Shown: positions 7,939-19,735 of the stretch, piece after piece
How the letters are laid out: each line of letters opens with the position of its first letter
How positions within the stretch are numbered: the first letter of the stretch is position 1
Assembly: GCF_900177295.1 (NCBI RefSeq)
Contig: NZ_FWZX01000004.1
Coordinates: 124,001-188,000, forward strand
Direction: 5' to 3'
Source of the DNA: Tistlia consotensis USBA 355
GTDB lineage: Bacteria > Pseudomonadota > Alphaproteobacteria > Kiloniellales > DSM-21159
DNA: 64,000 nt
Notes under the pieces: model-generated
What the model saw: the letters and a program-made list of their open reading frames with translations, nothing else
What the model was told of the DNA's origin: nothing
Databases searched by the model: none
Made by a program: the position numbers and the translations under genes

Positions 7939-8772
7939 TCAGGCGGCGACGCCGTCGTCCTCGGGCAGGCGCTGGGCGCGGCTCTTCATCATCCAGTAGG
8001 CGCCGCGCGACATCCAGTCGGCCAGGCGGCTCTGCGGATCGAGGCCGGCGGCCTTGAGCGTCATCGCGGTCGCCCGGTCGACGTACTTGCGGCGGTAGAT
8101 CCGGTAGGCGCGGCCCATGTAGGCATCCGACCAGCGCTTGCGGTCGTAGCCCTCGCTGGCCGGCGCGTTGGCCGCGTAGTAGGCGTAGGACAGCTCGTCG
8201 TCCTCGGTCTCGCGCATCCGCCCGAGCGCGATCAGCAGGCGGCGCAGCCGGCCGATGTTCTCCTTGTCGAGATAGCGCTTCAGGTAGTCGTAGAAGAGCT
8301 TGTAGTGGCGCAGCTCGTCGGCCGCGATGCGCTGGCAGACCGCGCGTAGCACGGGCTCTTCTGAGGCCTCGCCCAGGGAGCCGTAGTAGCTCGAGGTGCC
8401 GACCTCGACGATGCAGCGGGCGACCAGCTCCCCGGCACGCGAGCCGCGCACCGATTCGGTGGCGTCGACGGAGATCCGGTAGCCGTCGCGGAAGCGGCGC
8501 ACGGCCGCCTCGAAATCCCAGGTCGGATCGACCAGCTGGGCCCAGCGGCCGAGCGCCTCGCCGTGCTGCACCTCCTCGGCGGCCCAGCGCCGGGCCTCGC
8601 CCTGGAAGTCCAGATCGTCGAGGAAGACGTTGCAGAGGTAGTCGGCGTAGTCGTCGGCGTTGTACTCGACGAGGCTCGCCGCCTTGACGATCTTCACCAA
8701 CTGGGCATCGACCTTGCTGCGGTCGAACCGGTCCCAGGGAATGTCGTCAAGAGTCCAGTGCTTGCGAGTCAT
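7939..8772 (-). CDS. Ferritin-like di-iron protein
   Basis: The 277-residue protein has a complete di-iron carboxylate ligand set in a four-helix order: Glu36 (LVEYNADDY), Glu67 and His70 (EEVQH), Glu123 (VEVGTSSYY), Glu153 and His156 (DELRH). This E-ExxH-E-ExxH pattern is that of the ferritin-like superfamily, and the spacing resembles soluble acyl-ACP desaturases and related oxidases more than small ferritins. No signal peptide or membrane helix is seen. It could be a desaturase-like oxidase, an oxygen sensor or an iron-handling protein; no choice is safe. It lies just downstream of atpC on the same strand, with a 218-nt gap that probably holds its own promoter. Confidence 0.75.
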   Translation of the reverse strand: MTRKHWTLDDIPWDRFDRSKVDAQLVKIVKAASLVEYNADDYADYLCNVFLDDLDFQGEARRWAAEEVQHGEALGRWAQLVDPTWDFEAAVRRFRDGYRISVDATESVRGSRAGELVARCIVEVGTSSYYGSLGEASEEPVLRAVCQRIAADELRHYKLFYDYLKRYLDKENIGRLRRLLIALGRMRETEDDELSYAYYAANAPASEGYDRKRWSDAYMGRAYRIYRRKYVDRATAMTLKAAGLDPQSRLADWMSRGAYWMMKSRAQRLPEDDGVAA

Positions 8773-8990
8773 CGCTGCTCTTGCCCCTTCCTCTCCGGTT
8801 CGCGCCGTCGCCCCGGGCAGGAGGCCGGAGAGACATCACCCCAACGCGCGAAGACAGATGTAAGTTGCTGTTCCGCGCCCCGCAAGACGACGCCTGCGTG
8901 GGTGCGGCCGCCCCCCGAATCGGAACGCCGACTCGGGTGACCGTCCGGGATTTTAGGAAAGCCGGAGGCGCGAGGGAAGCGCGCTGAACG

Positions 8991-9398
8991 TCAGGCCTCG
9001 GAGGCCTTGATCATGGCCTCGCGGATGGCGATCTCGCGGGCCGCCAGGCTGCGGGCGAGCTCGTCCTTTGCGTCGGCGAGATCCTCGCGTGCGTCCTTCA
9101 GCCGCTGCTCGGCATCGGCGCGATCGATCTTGTCGACCGGTATCGCCAGCTCGGCCAGCACGGTGCAGCGCTCCGGCGTCACCTCGGCGAAGCCGCCGGC
9201 GACGAAGATCCGCTCGGTGACTGCCTGGCGCGTCTGGTAGACCGAGATCACGCCCGGACGGACGCTCGAGATCAGCGGCGCATGGCGCGGCAGGACGCCG
9301 AAGTCGCCCTCCTCGCCAGGCACCACGACCATGGCGACGTCCTCGGAGATCAGCAGCTCCTCGGGCGACACCAGCTCGAATGCGACCATCTCGGCCAT
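8991..9398 (-). CDS. atpC: ATP synthase F1 subunit epsilon
   Basis: Epsilon is part of the central rotor stalk and can inhibit ATP hydrolysis. The 135-residue product starts MAEMVAFELVSPEELLIS and carries the beta-sandwich motif PGEEGDFGVLPRHAPLIS and a C-terminal Ala/Arg/Glu-rich helical pair (about 88-135). An AGGGGA Shine-Dalgarno precedes the ATG. It is the last gene of atpHAGDC, 21 nt after atpD. A partly mismatched inverted repeat at 8914-8937 lies downstream but has no T-run. Confidence 0.95.
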   Translation of the reverse strand: MAEMVAFELVSPEELLISEDVAMVVVPGEEGDFGVLPRHAPLISSVRPGVISVYQTRQAVTERIFVAGGFAEVTPERCTVLAELAIPVDKIDRADAEQRLKDAREDLADAKDELARSLAAREIAIREAMIKASEA

Positions 9399-9419
9399 GA
9401 CCGTTCCCCTGTCCCGGCC

Positions 9420-10856
<1,437 letters not shown>

Positions 10857-10921
10857 CTAAGCGAACTCCTTCGCGTCAAACTCTTCCGCAGCGCGCGCCG
10901 GCTCGGCGCGGGGCGCTGCCG

Positions 10922-11809
10922 CTACATCGCTTCCTTGGCGGAGATGATCTCGATCAGCTCCTTGGTGATCGCCGCCTGGCGGGTCCGGTTGTAGACCTGG
11001 GTCAGGCGCTTGATCATGTCGCCGGCGTTGCGCGTCGCGTTGTCCATCGCGCTCATCCGCGCGCCGTGCTCGCTCGCCGCGTTCTCCAGCAGGGCCCGGT
11101 AGATCTGGACCGAGAGGTTGCGCGGCAGCAGCTGGCGCAGGATGTCCTCCTGCTCCGGCTCGAAGTCGTAGACCAGGCTGCTGCTCGCCTGCGCCGCCTC
11201 GGCCTCGACCTCCTCGACCGCGAAGGGGATCAGCTGCTGGCGGGTGACGATCTGGCTGATCGCCGACTTGAAGCGGGCATAGAACAGCGTGGCGACGTCG
11301 AACTCGCCGGCCTCCAGCATCTCGAGCAGGCGCAGGCCGATCTCGTTGGCCTTCTCGAACGACGGCCGCGGCTTGGAGACGTCCTCCAGCGTGGCGACGA
11401 TCCGGTTGCCGTAGATCCGGCGCAGCTGGTCGCGACCCTTGCGGCCGACGCAGAGGATCTTGACCTCCTTGCCGTCGGCCAGCTTGCTCTCGATGAAGCG
11501 CCGCGCCTCGCGGACGATCGAGGAGTTGAAGGCGCCGCAGAGGCCACGGTCGGCGGTCGCGACCACGACCAGCTGGACCTGGTCGGAGCCGGTGCCGCTC
11601 AGCAGCTTCGGCCCGCCGGCCTGGCTCTTGTTGGCCGCCGCCAGCGAGCCGAGCATGCGCTCCATGCGCTCGGCATAGGGCCGCGAGGCCTCCGCCTGCT
11701 CCTGGGCCCGACGCAGCTTGGCGGCAGCGACCATCTTCATCGCAGAGGTGATCTTCTGCGTGTTCTTGACGCTGCCGATGCGGTTGCGCAGTTCCTTAAG
11801 GCCAGCCAT
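10922..11809 (-). CDS. atpG: ATP synthase F1 subunit gamma
   Basis: Gamma forms the rotating shaft between the F0 ring and the alpha3-beta3 head. The 295-residue protein starts [20 protein letters not shown] and contains [16 protein letters not shown] (N-terminal coiled coil), [14 protein letters not shown] and the conserved C-terminal [20 protein letters not shown]. Length is typical. It sits between atpA and atpD as in most proteobacteria. Confidence 0.97.
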   Translation of the reverse strand: MAGLKELRNRIGSVKNTQKITSAMKMVAAAKLRRAQEQAEASRPYAERMERMLGSLAAANKSQAGGPKLLSGTGSDQVQLVVVATADRGLCGAFNSSIVREARRFIESKLADGKEVKILCVGRKGRDQLRRIYGNRIVATLEDVSKPRPSFEKANEIGLRLLEMLEAGEFDVATLFYARFKSAISQIVTRQQLIPFAVEEVEAEAAQASSSLVYDFEPEQEDILRQLLPRNLSVQIYRALLENAASEHGARMSAMDNATRNAGDMIKRLTQVYNRTRQAAITKELIEIISAKEAM

Positions 11810-11860
11810 GGCGCCTCAACAGGTCCTCTCGGTCCGGGTCACGCGTTCGAAGCCGATGGC

Positions 11861-13389
<1,529 letters not shown>

Positions 13390-13390
<1 letters not shown>

Positions 13391-13950
13391 CACTGAGCCC
13401 CTTTCATCGCCACCTGGAGACGATCGAGCTTGCCCTTCACAGAGCCGTCGATCATACGGCTGCCGACCCGCACGACGAGACCGCCGAGCAGCGCCGGATC
13501 AACCTTCATTTCGATCTTCGCCTTGCCGCCGACGACCTTGTCGATCGCCTGCTGCAGGGTCTTGAGCTGGTCCTTGTCGAGCTTGCGTGCGGCCGTGACC
13601 TTGGCCGTGACCTCGCCGCGCCGGCGCGCCAGCTCCTCGAGATAGCCGTCGATCATGCGCGGCAGCGCGAAGAGGCGGCGGTTCTCGGCGACCACCAGCA
13701 CGAAGCGCCGGGTCAGGTCGTCGACCCCGGCCTTGCCGAGGATCTCGTCCATCGCCCTGGTCTGCTCGTCGCGATCGTAGAGCGGGCTGCGCAGCAGGCC
13801 GCGCAGATCGTCGCTCTCCTCGATCAGGCCCTTGAGCCCGCGCAGGTCGTCGGCGACCGCGTCGAGCTTCTTGGCCTGGTCGGCCAGGTCGAGCAGCGCC
13901 GTCGCGTAGCGCTCCGCCAGGCCGCCTACAGGTGAGTCCTCGCCTGCCAA
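13390..13950 (-). CDS. atpH: ATP synthase F1 subunit delta
   Basis: Delta links F1 to the peripheral stalk. The 186-residue protein contains [13 protein letters not shown] near the N-terminus, a helical domain (about 10-110) and the C-terminal [28 protein letters not shown], which is diagnostic of OSCP/delta. The best start is TTG 13950, with AGGAG 11 nt and GAGGGG 1 nt upstream; no ATG is available before the conserved region. It is the first gene of atpHAGDC. F0 genes (atpIBEF) are absent, as usual in alphaproteobacteria, where F0 and F1 operons are separate. Confidence 0.94.
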
Positions 13951-14263
13951 ACCCCTCGCCTCTCCTCAAGTCCGCTGACCGATCCGCGCAACGCCCACCG
14001 GATCGTCGGATGAAGCCTCTCGGGCCGCGGGAACGCGGCAGCGCGAACGGTCGCGCGCGGCGGCTCCTGGCCGAAGGCGGGCGCTTGGTAACACAGCCCC
14101 CAACCCACTGCAAGCCGAGTCGGACGCCGAAAAGCCGGCTTGCGCTGCAGCGCGGCAAGAGCCCCGAAAACAGCCGTCCGCAGGGTCGTCGGAGACTGCT
14201 AGGCTGGCGGTTGCTCCGCCCCCGCGCGGAGCCGACCGGACGCCTTCCTGCGGAGCCCTGCCG
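13951..14263. other. Divergent intergenic region atpH / DDAH-like gene
   Basis: This 313-nt gap has no convincing gene. It must carry promoters for both divergent genes. A weak sigma70-like candidate for atpHAGDC on the minus strand has TTGCAG (14113 down to 14108) and TACCAA (14090 down to 14085) with 17-nt spacing; both hexamers match poorly. A perfect hairpin GCTCCGC/GCGGAGC (14213-14219 with 14226-14232, loop CCCCGC) lies about 30 nt before the DDAH-like ATG and could affect its mRNA leader. Confidence 0.4.
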
Positions 14264-15064
14264 ATGACCGACGCCCATCCGGGACTGTCCTGCCGCTTCA
14301 CCCGGGCGATCACCCGTCGGCCCGCCGCCACCATCGCACGCGGGCTGCGGGCCATCGACCTCGGAGACCCCGATCTCACGCTCTTCGAGCGGCAGCACGC
14401 GGCCTACCGGGCGGCCCTCGAGGCGGCCGGCGTGGCGGTCACCCTGCTGCCGCCGCTCGAAGCCTTCCCGGACAGCGTGTTCATCGAGGACGCCGCGCTC
14501 TGCTTTCCCGGCCTCGCGGTCGCGCTGAAGCCCGGCGCGCCGAGCCGGCGCGGCGAGAGCGCGGCCCTGCTGCCCGACCTGGAGGCCGCCTTCGGCCGGG
14601 TCGTCGGGCTGCCCGAGACGGCCTCGATCGACGGCGGCGACATCCTGACCACCGACCGCGAGGTGCTGGTCGGCCTCTCGGCGCGCACCGACGCGGCCGG
14701 GATCGAGGCCCTGGCGGCGGCGCTGGCGCCCTTCGGCTACCGGGTGCGGCGCGCCGAGACCCCGGCCGGCGTGCTGCACCTGAAGAGCGACTGCGCGACC
14801 CTCGGCGACGACGCCGTGCTGGCGACGCCGCGGCTCGCCGCCGCCGGCTGCTTCGCCGGCTACCGGGTCGTCGAGACGGCCGGGGGCGAGGAGGCGGCGG
14901 CCAACGCGATCCGGGTCAACGACCGGGTCTTGCTCGCCGCCGGCTTCCCGCGCACGGCCGAGCGGCTGGACAAGGCCGGCTACGCGCTGACGGTCCTGGA
15001 CCTCTCCGAGGCGGCCAAGCTCGACGGCGGCCTGTCCTGCCTGTCGCTGCGCTTCGCGGGATAG
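14264..15064 (+). CDS. Dimethylarginine dimethylaminohydrolase-like protein (DDAH)
   Basis: DDAH enzymes hydrolyse methylated arginines to citrulline and methylamines; they belong to the guanidine-modifying (amidinotransferase) superfamily. The 266-residue protein shows FPDSVFIEDAALCF, which includes the ED pair that binds the guanidinium, then SIDGGDIL, the catalytic histidine segment VLHLKSDCATLGDD, and the nucleophile cysteine near the C-terminus in DGGLSCLSLRF. Length fits DDAH rather than the longer arginine deiminases. No arginine or methylamine genes are adjacent, so its physiological substrate is uncertain. It is divergent from atpH and convergent with priA. Confidence 0.85.
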   Translation: MTDAHPGLSCRFTRAITRRPAATIARGLRAIDLGDPDLTLFERQHAAYRAALEAAGVAVTLLPPLEAFPDSVFIEDAALCFPGLAVALKPGAPSRRGESAALLPDLEAAFGRVVGLPETASIDGGDILTTDREVLVGLSARTDAAGIEALAAALAPFGYRVRRAETPAGVLHLKSDCATLGDDAVLATPRLAAAGCFAGYRVVETAGGEEAAANAIRVNDRVLLAAGFPRTAERLDKAGYALTVLDLSEAAKLDGGLSCLSLRFAG

Positions 15065-15098
15065 GAGGGGCGCGGGAGCGAGGCGGGCGCCGCCTGGC

Positions 15099-17372
15099 TT
15101 AGAAGAATGAGTAGGGGTCGATATCCACCGCCAGCCGGGCGCTCGAGGGCACCTTGACCTCGGCCAGCCAGTCGCGCAGCAGGCGCTGCAGCGGCAGGTC
15201 GCGGCGGGCGCGCACCAGGAAACGCCGCCGGTGGCGGCCACGGATCACCGCGAGCGGCGCCTCGGTCGGGCCGAGCACCTCCAGCCCGTCGCGGCGTGGC
15301 GCCCGGCGCGCCAGCGCGCGGGCCAGGCCGTCGACCCGCCTGGGGTCCGGGTCGCTGAGGATGATCGCGGCGAGGCGGGTGAAGGGCGGGTTGTTGCCGC
15401 GCCGCCGCTCCTCCGTCTCGTAGGCCAGGAAGCCCTCGCGGTCGCCGGCGACCAGGGCGTGGATCACCGGATGGTCGGGGTCGTGGCTCTGCAGGAAGAC
15501 CCGGCCGGGCAGGGCGTCCCGGCCGGCCCGCCCGGCGACCTGCTGGAGCAGCTGCCAGGTCCGCTCGAGCGCGCGCAGGTCGCCGCCGGCGAGCCCGAGG
15601 TCGGCGTCGACCACGCCGACGCAGGTGAGGTGCGGGAAGTGGTGGCCCTTGGCGACGATCTGGGTGCCGATCAGCAGGTCGATCTCGCGGTCGCGCAGGC
15701 GCTCGACCAGCTCTGCGGCGGCGCGCGGGCCGGTCAGGGTGTCGGAGGAGGCGAGGGCGACGCGCGCCTCCGGGAACAGCAGCCGCGCCTCGTCGAGCAG
15801 GCGCTCGACGCCGGGGCCGCAGGCCCGCCAGCTGTCCTCGGCCCCGCACGCGGGGCAGGCCGGGGGCAGCGGCCGGGCGTAGCCGCAGTGATGGCAGAAC
15901 AGCCGGCCGCGGAAGCGGTGCTCGACCAGCCAGGCGGTGCAGTGCGGACACTGCAGCCGGTGGCCGCAGGCATCACAGAGGGTCAGCGGCGCGTAGCCGC
16001 GGCGGTTGAGGAACAGCAGGGCCTGCTCGCCGGCCGCCAGGGTCCCGGCCAGGGCTTCGCGCAGCGGCGGCGCCAGCCAGCCGGGGTTGCCGTCGGGCAG
16101 GCGCTCGGGCTTCTCGACCCTGAGGTCGATGGCGGTGATCTCGGGCAGCAGGGCGCCGCCGTGGCGATCGGGCAGGCGGACCTCGGCGTACTTGCCGGCC
16201 TGGACGTTGACCAGGGTCTCCAGGGAAGGCGTGGCCGAGGCCAGGACGACCGGGATCGCGCCCAGGCTGGCGCGCACCACGGCCATGTCCCGGGCGTGGT
16301 AGATCACGCCCTCCTCCTGCTTGAAGGCGCCGTCGTGCTCCTCGTCGACGACGATCACGCCGAGCGCCGGGTAGGGCAGGAAGAGCGCCGAGCGCGCGCC
16401 GACGACGACCCGCGCCTCGCCCTCGGCGACGGCGCGCCAGGTGCGCCGGCGCTGCGGCGGGGCGAGATCGCTGTGCCACTCGGCCGGCGCGACCCCGAAG
16501 CGCCGCTCGAAGCGCTCCAGCCACTGGGCCGAGAGCGCGATCTCGGGCAGCAGCACCAGGGCCTGCTCGCCGCGCGCCAGGGCCGCGGCGACGGCCTCCA
16601 GGTAGACCTCGGTCTTGCCCGAGCCGGTGACGCCGTCGAGCAGGGTCGCCGAGAAGCCGGCGCCGACCTTGCCGCGCAGGACCTCCGCCGCGGCCGCCTG
16701 GGCCGCCGAGAAGTCGACCGCCGGGCGCGACCAGTCGGGAAGCGCGAAGGGCGGCGGCGCCGGCAGCTCGACCGTCTCCAGCGCGCCGAGCGCGACCAGC
16801 TTGCGCACGACCTCCGGCGTGACGCCGGCGGCGCGGGCCAGCTCGGCGGCGGGCCGGGCGGGCCCCTCGGACGCCGCCTCGAGCACGGCCCGGCGCTGGG
16901 CCGTCGGCCGCAGGCCCTCCGGCGCCGGCTCGACCAGGCGGACGGCCTGCTGCGGCTTCGGCGGCTCCAGGGCGGAGGAGACCGAGACGACCATGCGCAG
17001 CACCGCCCCCGGCGCGGCCAGGGTGTAGGCCGCGACCCAGTCGACGAAGCGCCGCGAGACCTCGGGCAGCGGCGGCGCCGGCAGGCGCCGGCCGACCCAC
17101 TTCAGGCGGGCGGTGTCGAGCGCCGCCTCGGCCGAGGGTGCCCCATCCGGGCCGGTCTCGCGGTCCCAGACCACGCCCCAGAGCTCGCGCCGGCCGAACG
17201 GCACGAGCACCAGGTCGCCCGGCCCGAGCCCTGCCGCGGCCGGCGCCAGGTAGCTGTAGCTACCGGCCAGGGGCAGCGGCAGCAGGACGGCCAGGCGAAC
17301 CGCCTCCGCTTCCGCCGGCGCTGCATCGGGGGGCGCGCCGTCGCCCTGCCAGCTTTCACCCTCGGGGACCAT
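15099..17372 (-). CDS. priA: Primosomal replication restart helicase PriA
   Basis: PriA is a 3'-5' DNA helicase that reloads the replisome at stalled forks. The 757-residue product has the N-terminal DNA-binding region (VRLAVLLPLPLAGSYSYLAP), Walker A DGVTGSGKTEVYLE (about 240), DEEHD box IVVDEEHDGAFKQ, GSATPSLET-type motif III (ASATPSLET) and an intact zinc-binding region CDACGH, CPHC, CHHCG and CPACG (about 450-500), followed by LLIGTQIVAKGHHFP and QVAGRAGR. Start ATG 17372 is close to the divergent DUF484 start (51 nt), so the two share a short promoter region. Confidence 0.97.
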   Translation of the reverse strand: MVPEGESWQGDGAPPDAAPAEAEAVRLAVLLPLPLAGSYSYLAPAAAGLGPGDLVLVPFGRRELWGVVWDRETGPDGAPSAEAALDTARLKWVGRRLPAPPLPEVSRRFVDWVAAYTLAAPGAVLRMVVSVSSALEPPKPQQAVRLVEPAPEGLRPTAQRRAVLEAASEGPARPAAELARAAGVTPEVVRKLVALGALETVELPAPPPFALPDWSRPAVDFSAAQAAAAEVLRGKVGAGFSATLLDGVTGSGKTEVYLEAVAAALARGEQALVLLPEIALSAQWLERFERRFGVAPAEWHSDLAPPQRRRTWRAVAEGEARVVVGARSALFLPYPALGVIVVDEEHDGAFKQEEGVIYHARDMAVVRASLGAIPVVLASATPSLETLVNVQAGKYAEVRLPDRHGGALLPEITAIDLRVEKPERLPDGNPGWLAPPLREALAGTLAAGEQALLFLNRRGYAPLTLCDACGHRLQCPHCTAWLVEHRFRGRLFCHHCGYARPLPPACPACGAEDSWRACGPGVERLLDEARLLFPEARVALASSDTLTGPRAAAELVERLRDREIDLLIGTQIVAKGHHFPHLTCVGVVDADLGLAGGDLRALERTWQLLQQVAGRAGRDALPGRVFLQSHDPDHPVIHALVAGDREGFLAYETEERRRGNNPPFTRLAAIILSDPDPRRVDGLARALARRAPRRDGLEVLGPTEAPLAVIRGRHRRRFLVRARRDLPLQRLLRDWLAEVKVPSSARLAVDIDPYSFF

Positions 17373-17423
17373 GGGTTAGAGTCTAAGCGAATCCGCGGAG
17401 TCGCGGGAGGAGAGGAGGGATCC

Positions 17424-18185
17424 GTGACGCAGAACCGCCGCGACCCAGCGGCCGAAGAGAAGCCTGTCGAGCCCGGCGAACCGCCGGCCCGCCAGGCGGT
17501 CGACGGCGATCAGGTCGCGGGCTACCTGCGCCGGCACCCCGAGTTCCTGGCCGAGCGGCCCGAGCTGCTCGACGTGCTGGACGCGCCGGCGCGTCCGGCC
17601 CTGGCCGGCGCCGGCCGCAGCGTGGTCGACCTGCAGCAGGCGATGGTCGAGCGCCTGCGCCGCGAGAACGACGAGCTGAGGCGCAGCCACGAGGAGCTGC
17701 TGCTGACCCTGCGCAGCAACCAGTCCGTCCAGAGCCGGATCCAGCAGGCGGCCCTGGCGCTGCTGCGCGCCCGCTCCTTCGAGCACCTGATCGAGACGGT
17801 CGCGACCGACCTCGCGGCGATGCTCGACCTCGACGCCGTCACGATCTGCGTCGAGCCCTCGGCCGACGTCCCGGCCCAGGTCCGCACGCGCGGCGTGCTG
17901 CGCGTGCCGCAGGGCACGGTCGCGGCCCTGCTCGGTCCCGGCAAGACGATCCGGCTGGAGGCCGAGCTGCCCGGCGACCCGACGCTGTTCGGCCCGGCGG
18001 CCGGCCTGGTGCAGTCCCAGGCCCTGGTGCGCCTCGCGGTCTCCAGCGCGACGCCGCCGACCCTGCTGGCCCTCGGCTCGCGCCAGGAGGGGCATTTCCA
18101 GCCCTCCCAGGGCACCGAGCTGCTGTCCTTCCTGGCCCAGGTGCTGGAGAGCCAGCTCAGGGCATGGCTCGACCTGCCCGAATAG
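17424..18185 (+). CDS. DUF484 family protein
   Basis: The 253-residue protein has the DUF484 architecture: an N-terminal segment DQVAGYLRRHPEFLAERPELLDVL, a coiled coil (about 70-100, LQQAMVERLRRENDELRRSHEELL) and a GAF-like C-terminal domain (about 110-250). The function of the family is not established; the GAF-like fold suggests ligand binding. The start is GTG 17424 with AGGAGGGA upstream; the frame is also open far upstream on the strand opposite priA, but that is antisense noise. It precedes xerC with a 22-nt overlap, an order kept in many proteobacteria, which suggests a role near chromosome dimer resolution. Confidence 0.88.
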   Translation: MTQNRRDPAAEEKPVEPGEPPARQAVDGDQVAGYLRRHPEFLAERPELLDVLDAPARPALAGAGRSVVDLQQAMVERLRRENDELRRSHEELLLTLRSNQSVQSRIQQAALALLRARSFEHLIETVATDLAAMLDLDAVTICVEPSADVPAQVRTRGVLRVPQGTVAALLGPGKTIRLEAELPGDPTLFGPAAGLVQSQALVRLAVSSATPPTLLALGSRQEGHFQPSQGTELLSFLAQVLESQLRAWLDLPE

Positions 18186-19159
18186 CCGCCGGCGCGGCCG
18201 CCGGGAGCGGAGCCGGCGGCATCGTCGGCCGGGCGGCGGCCCCCGACCTGCTGCAGGCCGTCGAGGACTGGCAGGCCTGGCTCAGGAGCGAGAAGCGCGC
18301 CTCGCCGCACACGCTCGCCGCCTACACCGGCGACTTCGACGCCTTCCTGGCCTTCCTGGCCGGCCATCTCGGCGGCGCGCCGAGCCTCGCCGACCTGGCG
18401 GCGCTGCGCGCGGCCGACTTCCGCGCCTGGCTGGCCCGGCGCGCCGGTCAGGGCCTGGCCAAGAGCTCGACGGCCCGTGCCCTCTCAACGGTGCGCGGCT
18501 TCTTCCGCTGGAGCGCCCGGCGCGGCCTGATGGAGAACCCGATCCTGGCGACGGTCCGGACGCCGAAGCTCGACCGCCCGGTGCCCAAGGCACTGACCGC
18601 CGCGGACGCGCGCGACGCGGTCGAGACGGTCGGCGAGCTGGCCGACGAGCCCTGGATCGCGCTGCGCGACACCGCGGTGCTGCTGCTGCTCTACGGCGCC
18701 GGGCTGCGCATCTCCGAGGCCTTGGGGCTGAGCGCTGGCGAGGCGCCGGGGCCGGGCCAGCAGGCCCTGACCGTGCTCGGCAAGGGCCGCAAGCAGCGCC
18801 GGGTGCCGCTGCTTGCGGCGATTCCCGAGGCGGTCGCCGCCTACCGGGCCGCCTGCCCCTGGCCGCTGCCGGCCGAGGCGCCGCTGTTCCGCGCCAAGCG
18901 CGGCGGTGCCCTGTCGCCGCGCGAGGTGCAGCGCCGCGTCCAGCTGCTGCGCGACCGGCTCGGCCTGCCCGAAAGCGCGACGCCGCACGCCTTGCGCCAC
19001 TCCTTCGCGACCCATCTGCTCGGCGCCGGCGGCGACCTGAGGGCGATCCAGGAGCTGCTCGGCCACGCCTCGCTCTCGACCACCCAGCGCTACACCGCCG
19101 TGGACGGCCGGCGCCTGCTCGAGGTCTACGAGGCCGCGCACCCGCGGGCGCGCGACTGA
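18164..19159 (+). CDS. xerC: Tyrosine recombinase XerC
   Basis: XerC acts with XerD at the dif site to resolve chromosome dimers. The 331-residue protein has the N-terminal SAM-like core-binding domain (about 28-120, KRASPHTLAAYTGDFDAFL) and the catalytic domain with all key residues: Arg in GAGLRISEALGL, Lys in GKGRKQRRVP, His-x-x-Arg in HALRHSFATHLL, His in ELLGHASLSTTQ and the nucleophile Tyr in QRYTAVD. The start overlaps the end of the DUF484 gene by 22 nt. Its chromosomal setting next to DUF484 and the absence of integrase context argue for XerC rather than a phage integrase. Confidence 0.94.
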   Translation: MARPARIAAGAAAGSGAGGIVGRAAAPDLLQAVEDWQAWLRSEKRASPHTLAAYTGDFDAFLAFLAGHLGGAPSLADLAALRAADFRAWLARRAGQGLAKSSTARALSTVRGFFRWSARRGLMENPILATVRTPKLDRPVPKALTAADARDAVETVGELADEPWIALRDTAVLLLLYGAGLRISEALGLSAGEAPGPGQQALTVLGKGRKQRRVPLLAAIPEAVAAYRAACPWPLPAEAPLFRAKRGGALSPREVQRRVQLLRDRLGLPESATPHALRHSFATHLLGAGGDLRAIQELLGHASLSTTQRYTAVDGRRLLEVYEAAHPRARD

Positions 19160-19255
19160 ACTGAGGGCGGGCAGGCACGCGCGCCCTTGCCTCGCCATCT
19201 TCAGCCCCCACCTTCTGCGTCTCACGTGCGCGCCACCGGCATCGGAGGCCGAAGC

Positions 19256-19735
19256 ATGTCCAGACCATCGCTGACCGCCGTCGCTCTCGCCGCGGCGCTC
19301 GCCGTCGCCCTGCTGCCGGCCTCGGCCGTCGTGCCGTCGCCCGCCTTCGCCGGCGGCAAGGAGCACGGCAAGGGCAAGCCCGAGCAGGCCGGCAAGCCGG
19401 ACAAGGGTCACGACGCCGAGCGGGGCCAGGACCGCGGCGCCGCCGGGGGCGAGGCGATCATCGCCGCCGCGACGGCCGCGCTGATCCGGAGCTTCTTCGG
19501 CGGCGAGCTGCCGGCCGGCTACGTCAGGCCCGAGCCGCTGCCGCCCGGCATCCGCAAGAACCTGGCGCGCGGCAAGCCGCTGCCGCCGGGCATCGCCAGG
19601 AAGCAGCTGCCCGAGCCGCTGCTGGCCAGGCTGCCGCACCACGACGGCTACCGCTACTACGCGGTCGGCCGCGACGTCGTGCTGGTCGCCGCCGCGACCG
19701 GCCTCGTCGCCGACATCCTGCGCGACGCGATCTAG
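19256..19735 (+). CDS. Exported CigR/RcnB-like protein
   Basis: The 159-residue product has a signal peptide (about residues 1-35), a Lys/Gly/Glu-rich low-complexity stretch (KEHGKGKPEQAGKPDKGHD), and a C-terminal domain with two LPPGIxK/R units (LPPGIRKNLARGKP and LPPGIARKQLP), then GYRYYAVGRDVVLV and a final TGLVADILRD. This arrangement is that of the CigR-family proteins, named for an anti-virulence protein of Salmonella; the molecular role outside Salmonella is unknown. ATG 19256 is preferred over 19187 because GGAGG lies 7 nt upstream and the signal peptide begins there. It follows xerC by 96 nt and its stop overlaps the convergent MFS gene by 4 nt. Confidence 0.75.
   Translation: MSRPSLTAVALAAALAVALLPASAVVPSPAFAGGKEHGKGKPEQAGKPDKGHDAERGQDRGAAGGEAIIAAATAALIRSFFGGELPAGYVRPEPLPPGIRKNLARGKPLPPGIARKQLPEPLLARLPHHDGYRYYAVGRDVVLVAAATGLVADILRDAI

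Noticed and set aside
8914-8937. Inverted repeat downstream of atpC as a terminator
   Set aside because: The stem has internal mismatches and is followed by a G/C-rich stretch without a T-run, so I did not list it as a terminator.
15231-18185. A 984-codon open frame running mostly opposite priA
   Set aside because: Only the 3' part from GTG 17424 encodes a recognisable protein (DUF484). The rest is composition-driven antisense sequence, rich in Arg, Gly, Gln and Asp, opposite a certain priA.
18164-19159. The tyrosine recombinase as a sign of an integrated element
   Set aside because: It has XerC length and features, overlaps DUF484 as in other proteobacteria, and no phage or att-like sequence is nearby.
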